From Leptodactylus fallax (taxonomy: Eukaryota; Chordata; Amphibia; Anura; Leptodactylidae): a stretch of 64,000 nt of DNA. Location: assembly GCA_947044405.1 (NCBI GenBank), contig CAMRHE010000133.1:4730501-4794500 (forward strand), in the 5' to 3' direction. Shown piece by piece: positions 56,595 through 64,000 of the stretch. The translations under genes and the position numbers were made by a program. Every line of letters begins with the position of its first letter. The stretch's first letter is position 1. The notes under the pieces were generated by a model. It was not told the origin of the DNA. It worked only from the letters and a program-made list of their open reading frames with translations, and did no database searches.

Positions 56595-58445
56595 TTATTA
56601 TTATTATTATTGTTTATTTATATAGCACCATTAATTCCATGGTGCTTTACATTTGCGGATTTACATACGGTACACAAGATGTACAAAACAGATAATACTA
56701 ACAGTGATCACTGGCACAGTGGGATAGAGGGCCCTGCCCACAAGGGCTTACAATCTATGAGGGAAGAGGGATAGAGACAGAAGGTGGGGGTAGAGGCTGT
56801 TCAGGTGCAGGTGTGGTGACAGTAGCGTTATTGGAGGTTGTAGGCCTTCCTGAATAGGTGAGTCTTCAGGGCCTTCTTGAAGCTTGTGATTGTGGGGGAC
56901 AGTCTTATGTGTCTTGGTAATGAGTTCCACAGTATGGGGGATGCCCGGGAGAAGTCTTGGAGACATTTGTGTGAAGAGCGGATAAGAGCAGAGCGGAGTA
57001 GGAGGTCTTTGGAGGATCGGAGGTTACGTGCGGGCAGGTAGCGGGAGATTAGGTCGGAGGGGACAGGCTGTGGATGGCTTTGTATGTCAGCGTTAGTAAT
57101 TTGAACTCTATTCGCTGGGCAACGGGTAGCCAGTGAAGGGATTGGCAGAGGGGGGTGGCCGATGAAGAACGGGGGGAGAGGTGTATTAGGCGAGCAGCAC
57201 AGTTTAAGGTGGACTGGAGGGGGGCGAGGGTGTTAGCTGGGAGGCCATGGGGAAAGGTGTTTCAATAGTCTAGGTGGGAGTTTATGAGGGCGTGGACTAG
57301 CATCTTTGTAGTTTCGGGGGTGAGGAAGGAGCAGATTCGATGGATGTTCTTGAGTTGGAGGCGTCAGGAGGTGTTGAGGGTTTGAATATGCGGCTTGAAG
57401 GATAAGTCAGAGTCTAAGGTTATCCCAAGGCAGCGGGGTTGTGGGACTGGGGTGTGAGTGGTTCTATTAATTTTGATAGATGGGTCAGGTAAGGGGGCCG
57501 TGCATGGAGGGGTGAAGATTATGAACTCCGTTTTCTCCATGTTGAGTTAGAGAAAGTGGGAGGAGAGAAAGGAGGCTTCGGCTGCTAGACATTCTGGGAC
57601 TCTGGACAACAGGGAGGTAATGTCCGGTCCAGAGAGATATATTTGGGTGTCATCAGCATAGCAATGGTAATGGAAACCGTGGGATTCTATGAGTTGGCCA
57701 AGGCCTAGGGTGTAGATTGAGAACAGGAGGAGTCCTAGGACGGAGCCTTGGGGGACACCTACAGAAAGAGGGTGTGGTGGGGAGGTGGTGTGCGAGTGGG
57801 AGACACTGAATGTGCGGTTGGTGAGGTATGAGGAGATCCAGGAAAGGGCCAGGTCAGAGATGCCAAGGAATGAGAGAGTTTCTAGCAGGAGGGAATGGTC
57901 AACTGTGTCAAAGAGGAGAGGTCGAGGAGGAGGAGGACAGAATAGTGACGTTTGGCTTTGGCAGTTAGAAGGTCATTAGTGACCTTGGTTAGGGCAGTTT
58001 CTGTGAAGTGATGGGGTCTGAAGCCTGACTGTAGTCTGTCAAAGAGCATATTGGACGAGAGATAGGAGGATAGTTCGGAGTGGACGTGTTGCTCCAGTAA
58101 TTTTGAGGCGTATGAGAGCAGTGAGATGGGGCGATAGTTGACTGTAGAGGACGGGTCCAGGGAGGGTTTCTTAAGTATAGGTGTGACGGTAGCATGTTTG
58201 AAGGCGGAAGGGAAGGATCCATTGGTTAGGGATAGGTTGAAGAGATGGGTTAGGGCATGAATAATGTCTTCTGAGAGTTTTGGGATGAGATGTGACTGGA
58301 TTGGGTCGAGTGCACAGGAGGTGAGGTGGGATTTAGAGTTTAGGGTGGAGAGCTTTAAATCAGTGACGGTGGAGAAACAGGTTAAAGATGAAGAGCACCG
58401 AGTAGTTGGATAGAGTGGTTGTTGGGGGTGCAGGTGAGACTGTTA
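56595..58445 (-). mobile_element. Second L2-like LINE copy, antisense
   Basis: Homologous to 38331-39909 along its length and extends about 240 bp further at the 5' side. The 3' tail is GTGCTATATAAATAAACAAT. Translated pieces include [29 protein letters not shown] and YADD at 57649-57660, but several stops (for example after SSHFL) and frame changes break it. It has a longer 3' UTR than the first copy (56770-56940 region). Confidence 0.88.
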
Positions 58446-58830
58446 GCCTTTACCCTACCCGAATAAAGTTTGTTAACAGCAAAACACTTCAGGGGCATAG
58501 CGGGACAAACTGTAAGCTATGCGGGACAGCAGTGTAAAATCGGGACTGTCCCACCAGATGCGGGACGGTTGGGAGCTATGTCTTTCCCCTTTGGAAGCAG
58601 GATGAAGAGTCACAGTCTCATACCACTCCTTAGCCATGTGCTGGCTGAGCTAAACCATCAAAAGTGCTCCCTCATCCCAAGTGGGACAGCCCTTATAGTG
58701 GTAGTTACAGTTATAGATATAAAACATTACAAATTATATAAGTGGCACTATAGCCAGCATATATAAATCAAGTAGTGCAACAAGTATTTTGCAGTATCCA
58801 CTGGAATGCTGCAAATGTACCTAGTGATCT

Positions 58831-60403
58831 TTTGTGTGTATGATGTCATAGTGGGTATTATCTCTGTATTGTGACATCACTGTGTGTATTATCCCTGTAC
58901 TGTGACATCACTGTGTGTATTATCTCTGAACTGTGACATCACTGTGTGTATTATCTCTGAACTGTGACATCACTGTGTGTATTATCTCTGTACTGTGACA
59001 TCACTGTGTGTGTTATCCCTGTACTGTGACATCACTGTATGTATTATCTCTGCACTGTGACATCACTGTGTGTATTATCCCTGTACTGTGACATCACTGT
59101 GTGTATTATCTGTGTACTGTGACATCACTGTGTGTATTATCTCTGTACTGTGACATCACTGTGTGTATTATCTCTGTACTGTGACATCACTGTGTGTATT
59201 ATCCCTGTACTGTGACATCACTGTGTGTATTATCCCTGTACTGTGACATCACTGTGTGTATTATCTCTGTACTGTGACATCACTGTGTGTATTATCTCTG
59301 TACTGTGACATCACTGTGTGTATTATCTCTATACTGTGACATCACTGTGTGTATTATCCCTGTACTGTGACATCACTGTGTGTATTATCCCTGTACTGTG
59401 ACATCACTGTGTGTATTATCTCTATACTGTGACATCACTGTGTGTATTATCCCTGTACTGTGACATCACTGTGTGTATTATCTCTGTACCGTGACATCAC
59501 TGTGTGTACCCAGAAATGGGATTATCCCTGTACCGTGACATCACTGTGTGTATTATCTCTGTACTGTGACATCGCTGTGTGTATTATCCCTGTACCGTGA
59601 CATCACTGTGTGTATTATCTCTGTACCGTGACATCACTGTGTGTATTATCTCTGTACTGTGACATCACTGTGTGTATTATCTCTGTACTGTGACATCACT
59701 GTGTGTATTATCCCTGTACCGTGACATCACTGTGTGTATTATCCCTGTACTGTGACATCACTGTGTGTATTATCTCTGTACTGTGACATCACTGTGTGTA
59801 TTATCCCTGTACTGTGACATCACTGTGTGTATTATCTCTGTACCGTGACATCACTGTGTGTATTATCTCTGTACTGTGACATCACTGTGTGTATTATCTC
59901 TGTACTGTGACATCACTGTGTGTATTATCTCTGTACCGTGACATCACTGTGTGTATTATCCCTGTACCGTGACATCACTGTGTGTATTATCTCTGTACTG
60001 TGACATCACTGTGTGTATTATCTCTGTACCGTGACATCACTGTGTGTATTATCCCTGTACCGTGACATCTCTGTGTGTATTATCTCTGTACTGTGACATC
60101 ACTGTGTGTATTATCTCTGTACTGTGACATCACTGTGTGTATTATCTCTGTACTGTGACATCACGTGTGTATTATCTCTGTACTGTGACATCACTGTGTG
60201 TATTATCTCTGTACTGTGACATCACTGTGTGTATTATCCCTGTACTGTGACATCACTGTGTGTATTATCTCTGTACTGTGACATCACTGTGTGTATTATC
60301 TCTGTACTGTGACATCACTGTGTGTATTATCCCTGTACTGTGACATCACTGTGTGTATTATCTCTGTACTGTGACATCACTGTGTGTATTGTCCCTGTAC
60401 TAG
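58831..60403. repeat. 31-bp minisatellite, about 50 units
   Basis: The unit is GTGTGTATTATCTCTGTACT followed by GTGACATCACT, with TCC/TCT and ACT/ACC variants. One interruption at 59507-59530 contains ACCCAGAAATGGGATT. A MITE-like right end (AGTTCACTCATATCTA, to 60453) lies just beyond it. Confidence 0.96.
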
Positions 60404-61430
60404 AAAATTCATAATGTACCCAGTTTATTAGAAACCAGTTCACTCATATCTAGCTGACTAATAAAACCACTGACAATCAGTTATCTTATCACTAGGTGAA
60501 GCTGTGGGCAGTCGCACATTTCTCCTAAAGTGACCCCTAGAGAAGAAATGTTGTATTGTATTGGTGTTCATTCATCTGAATGTACTACCATGTAACATAG
60601 AGTCCTCCAAAGCTGGAGCCATTGTTTGCAGTGAGTAGATAAGATAACATAGAAGACCCCATGTAGTAGACCCTTCATCCTACAATATCCATATACCCTA
60701 ATAAGCCATACAGACACTGGTGTTTCTAATAGGAATGCTCCTTTAATTATAGTCATCCCTGAGTTTTCAGATGTTGTGTGCATTGTGGCTATTTGTATTA
60801 CTTTGGTTCCATATTTGATGTGACTAGGCTGACAATTGCCTTTTCTAATACTATTCATGTGAAAGAATTGGCTTCCAGGTCTAATCTGCCAAAACTGTAA
60901 ATTTTCCAGGCAAAGTGGCTTTAAAAGTGACTACACGAAGAATGATGGATTTTCTGTAAAAACGCAAACATCTGCTTTCTGTGCCCGGCCAATCTGCATA
61001 ATCAAACATGCGCTAATTGCAAGAAGCTCCGACTTAAGATGTATATCCTGGATGTGTTTACTTCTAGGGTAGCGAGAACACGGGTTATTCAATGGCCCCC
61101 TATTAAGTTTATGCGGTAGATTCAGACTTATACATTACATTTCCAGCTTCATGTAGAAAGAATTAAACCGAAAACTGCGTGCGCATAAATCAGCGTTATT
61201 ACTTTTATTGTGTCAGATTGCAATACAAATGTTATTTATTCCCCTTTAGGAGCAAATAAATGCTATAAATGTGTAATAAAGCAGAGAGTGTGTTCATATT
61301 ACTGATGTACACGCTCATAAAAACCTGCGTAGGGGGCAGAAATTTGTGAAATGCAACCTATTGTAGATTTCCGGATTAGCGGTCCACCCGTATTAAGTAG
61401 TAAAAATGGAAATACCGCTCCCAACATTAA

Positions 61431-61760
61431 CGGGGTTATATCACGAGGTGAGGACGGGAGGTCTTTTACCCCGCCACACCTTCACATGGACAGCAGTCAG
61501 GCTGAATGTGGGTGTGACTGGTGGTGGACGGCTGGAGATAGTCGAGTGCTTTACTTTGGCTGTCTCTGCCACTCCCATTGAAGTGAATGGCAGTGCCGTC
61601 CACCAATAGTCATGCCCACATTTAGGCTGAATGCGCAGAAGAAGGAAAGGACCTCCCATTCTTGGTCTTAGTGGGGTATTCAGTGGTCAGACCCCCATGA
61701 TCAGGTATTTATCTTCTATCCTATGGATAGAGGATACATACTTTTTGTGGCATAACCCCT
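61431..61760. mobile_element. TTAA-type MITE
   Basis: CGGGGTTATATCACGAGG at the left and TTTGTGGCATAACCCCT at the right, between TTAA at 61427-61430 and 61761-61764. Internal inverted pieces (GACAGCAGTCAGGCTGAATG; AGGCTGAATG...) and TGACCA-like segments. The right TTAA is shared with the next element. Confidence 0.78.
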
Positions 61761-61764
61761 TTAA

Positions 61765-62170
61765 GGGGATTTTTCAGAGTTACAGATTGATGACCTATCC
61801 TTAAGATAGGTCATCATTTGAATATCCATGGGGTCCCACACCTGGGACCCCCACCGATCAGTTGGTTGAAAAGGCTGCAGCATTTGGTTGAGTGTTGCAG
61901 CTTCTTCACTGAAAACCAAGCAAAGCACTCTTCACTGTAAAGTGGTCTTGCTTGGTATTGCAGCTCAGCCCCATTCACTTGAGTGGGGCTAAGCTGCACA
62001 CAGCCATGTGACTGATAAATGGGGTATCACATAGCCTGTTAAGTGATTTGTCACTTCGAACAGCTGATCAGCAGAGGGTCCAAGATGTCATAACCTTGTT
62101 CCCCGCTGATTTTTGGTTAGAGCCCTATTATAAGGATAGGTCAGCAATCATATAAAAACAGATAACCCCT
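61765..62170. mobile_element. TTAA-type MITE
   Basis: GGGGATTTTTCAGAGTTACA, then GATTGATGACCTATCC at the left; at the right GGATAGGTCAGCAATCA and CAGATAACCCCT, then TTAA at 62171-62174. It contains the GATGACCTATCCTTAAGATA palindrome (GATAGGTCATC). Related pieces lie at 30120-30385 and 50510-50610. Confidence 0.8.
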
Positions 62171-62839
62171 TTAAAGAGTGTCAAATTTGTAGAATCACTT
62201 TTTATTAGAAGGGTTATCCAAAAATAAGATGCTGAGACCTGCAGTGATCAGCTATAATCTATGTGGGAACCTAGCGACAAGTGTCTAATTTCCCTGCAGC
62301 ACTTCTACAGGGGAAATGTGGTATTACACATTTAGCTAGTGTAATGCACAAACTTGTCGGTTCCTCCAAAGAGACAAATGATCTCATTGGTGCCATAAAT
62401 GTGATCTTGGGGTGTTGCAGAAGGCCTGATAGATTGCCTGCCTGTCATATATATAGACAGGCAGTAATGGTTAATACTACTGCAGCTTCAAAATGTAAAA
62501 ATAAAAAAAAATTTTTTTTTTTTAAATCACCCCCAAAAATACACCCCTTCAAATTATTAAAATATATTTTATTATAGAAATAGTTTATTGTAAAGAAAAA
62601 ATACCATGACTTGCATGGCTATATTCTTAACAACCTCATAATACCGCAATACTTTCTATTCCATAAAATATACTTTATAAAATGTGTGCACTGATTCAGA
62701 GAGAGCTCAGCAGGGGTGGAGCTTTAGAGTCTCTATTTTGAAACATTTATGAAGCCCCGCCCCTGAGCTACATTGTTTCACACATTACCAACACAATCGG
62801 TCTTACTGTGTATCTAATTATTTATATTTTTTAGCATGT

Positions 62840-62840
<1 letters not shown>

Positions 62841-62879
<39 letters not shown>
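62841..62879. repeat. (AT)n microsatellite beside a NOX4 splice acceptor
   Basis: About 17 AT dinucleotides, separated by only 47 bases from the acceptor AG of the exon at 62927. It sits at or just upstream of where the branch point would be expected. Confidence 0.95.
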
Positions 62880-62882
<3 letters not shown>

Positions 62883-62926
62883 CTAGGTTTTGCTTCCTTT
62901 TTTATTTCTCTTTTTTCATATTTTAG

Positions 62927-62987
62927 TGCCCCACAGAGACAAAAGGCACGTTTGCAGTTCACATGAAAGTAGTAGGAGACTGGACAG
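62927..62987 (+). CDS. NOX4: NOX4 internal exon: FAD domain after HPFTLT
   Basis: Reads CPTETKGTFAVHMKVVGDWT plus one base. CPTETK(A/G)TF is characteristic of NOX4, where NOX1-3 have SAPEED-type sequence. VGDWT is the conserved end of the strand after the FAD motif. The acceptor is ATATTTTAG and the donor GTAAGA. The following exon, expected to start with the E-R-F-type segment after GDWT, is not in the remaining 1 kb. Confidence 0.97.
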
Positions 62988-63584
62988 GTAAGATTTATGT
63001 TTTCATTATTATATTGTTTTATATTAACAGAACATAATACATATTGCAATAAATGTAAAAATGATACTTTTTTGTGGATCCTCTATATAGTCGGTCTGTA
63101 GGTAATGTTCAATTTATTAAAACATACCTCTAATAGAACCTTTGTTTTTCAAGTAAATAGTGCAGGTGAATATAAGAAACTGTGTAATATATCCTATCAA
63201 AGTAAAATGCTTCTTTCTTCTCTTATCCAGCTGATTTCCTTTCCCTTTAGTCAGCATCTTCTCACTATAGAATTCATCATACAAATCCAGTCTCATACAT
63301 AGAAGTCTATGGAGAGGAGCGAGGGGAGGAGGCTAGTAATTGATTTATTGTCACAGTCTGTACAGTGGTAGAGCATTATCTTACTAAATTTAGCAGAGTC
63401 AAAAGAGATATCTTAGCCACTAAGTGTAGCAGAGCTTAGTAGCTGCAGTATGTGTGTGTCTCTTCCAACAACCTCCTACTCCTCCCCTCTGCTCTCCAGA
63501 GACTTCCATGTTAGAAGTACTCTACAAGCAGGAATGAGAACAGCAGTTTAAAAAATGGAGACAGAAGCATTTTTCTTTAATATA
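62988..63584 (+). other. NOX4: Start of a NOX4 intron
   Basis: Begins GTAAGA. AT-rich DNA with an inverted pair (GGAGGAGGCTAGTAATTG-type around 63330 and CAACCTCCTACTCCTCCCC near 63470), suggesting a small foldback MITE. No exon seen. Confidence 0.6.
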
Positions 63585-64000
63585 CAGTACAGACCAAAAG
63601 TTTGGACACACCTTCTCATTCCAAGAGTTTTCTGTATTTTCATGACTATAAAAATTGTAGATTCACACTGAAGGCATCAAAACTATGACTTAACACATGT
63701 GGAATTATATACTTAACAAAAAGTGTGAAACAACTGAAAATATGTCTTATATTCTAGGTTCTTCAAAGTAGCCACCTTTTGCTTTGATTACTGCTTTGCA
63801 CACTCTTGGCATTCTCTTGATGAGCTTCAAGAGGTAGTCACCTGAAATGGTCTTCCAACAGTCTTGAAGGAGTTCCCAGAGATGCTTAGCACTTGTTGCC
63901 ACTTTTGCCTTCACTCTGCGGTCCAGCTCACCCTAAACCATCTGGATTGGGTTCAGGTCTGGTGACTGTGGAGGCCAGGTCATCTGACGTAGCACCCCAT
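63585..64000 (-). mobile_element. Tc1-like transposon, cut by the window edge
   Basis: Starts after TA with CAGTACAGACCAAAAGTTTG at 63585. The TIR runs for roughly 150-200 bp. The transposase reads on the - strand, and its C-terminal end is inside the window. Confidence 0.9.
63747..64000 (-). CDS. C-terminal part of a Tc1 transposase
   Basis: Partial frame entering from the right edge and ending at TAA 63747-63749. It reads ELDRRVKAKVATSAKHLWEL, then a MPRVCKAVIKAKGGYF C-terminus typical of Tc1 transposases. Bases upstream (63940-64000) contain the PDPNPDG-like GGATTGGGTTCAGGTC complement. About 65 codons are open; whether the rest is intact cannot be told. Confidence 0.75.

Larger units (their letters stand above)
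55461..58580. mobile_element. TIR element hosting a minisatellite and an L2 insertion
   Basis: Left end CATACCTCCCAACTTTCAAA at 55461; right end GACGGTTGGGAGCTATG ending at 58580, an inverted repeat with a few changes. Both ends then have GGGAC-type repeats (AGAGGGACAAAATATGCG; GATGCGGGACGG). The flanks share TCTTTAC and TCTTTCC, a possible imperfect duplication offset by one base. The GGGACA-rich right end (58490-58570) has GCATAGCGGGACA-type subrepeats. hAT-like is my guess. Confidence 0.65.
50992..62926 (+). other. NOX4: NOX4 intron (11,935 bp)
   Basis: Contains about 2 kb of AT-rich DNA, a Tc1 element (53104-54700), a TIR element with minisatellite and L2 insertion (55461-58580), a 31-bp minisatellite (58831-60403) and TTAA MITEs (61431-62170). 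It ends with an (AT)n tract and a pyrimidine-rich acceptor TTCATATTTTAG. Confidence 0.85.

Noticed and set aside
62988..64000. Next NOX4 exon after 62987
   Set aside because: No frame-compatible segment with the expected motif and splice sites was found before the Tc1 element.

Overview
The window is vertebrate nuclear DNA, most likely from a frog. The reasons are widely spaced exons with GT-AG introns, one recognisable vertebrate gene, and a dense mix of L2/CR1 LINEs, Tc1-like, hAT-like and TTAA-type DNA transposons plus long minisatellites. The frog assignment is an inference from repeat style and cannot be proved here.

The only host gene I can support is NOX4 (NADPH oxidase 4) on the + strand. 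Ten consecutive internal coding exons lie at 10791-10897, 12672-12756, 22160-22257, 24158-24185, 37559-37631, 37802-37882, 43041-43272, 50096-50260, 50929-50991 and 62927-62987. They total 993 nt (331 codons) and keep one open frame across all nine junctions. They run from the second membrane segment, through the haem-binding helices and the NOX4-type E-loop, to the start of the FAD-binding domain. The 5' exons lie upstream of the window or were not recognised. The NADPH-binding exons lie beyond the right edge.

Everything else is repeat-rich intron or flank. Region 1.2-5.5 kb is a three-level nest: an LTR retrotransposon coding only Gag and protease sits inside a hAT-like element, which sits inside an older hAT-like MITE, and each level has its own target duplication. 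Region 13.2-17 kb holds a CR1-like LINE relic and a TTAA foldback element. Region 18.5-21.85 kb is a 46-bp minisatellite with higher-order structure. Region 27.5-29.85 kb is a 35-bp minisatellite. Region 30-37.5 kb holds (TAGA/TATC)n tracts and a series of TTAA-type MITEs, several abutting at one shared TTAA. Region 38.3-39.9 kb is an L2-like LINE on the - strand. Region 43.9-44.6 kb is a hAT-like MITE inside a Tc1 relic. Region 46.65-49.9 kb is a 3.3-kb imperfect palindrome whose centre carries an internally deleted Tc1 element. Region 53.1-54.7 kb is a near-complete Tc1 element. Region 55.5-58.6 kb is a TIR element hosting a minisatellite and a second L2 copy. Region 58.8-60.4 kb is a 31-bp minisatellite. 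Region 61.4-62.2 kb has two more abutting TTAA MITEs, and the window ends inside another Tc1 element.

No bacterial-type operon, CRISPR array, tRNA or rRNA gene was seen. The notable observations concern transposon nesting, repeated re-use of TTAA sites, long foldbacks, a deleted transposase that keeps its DNA-binding half, and an AT microsatellite close to a NOX4 splice acceptor.
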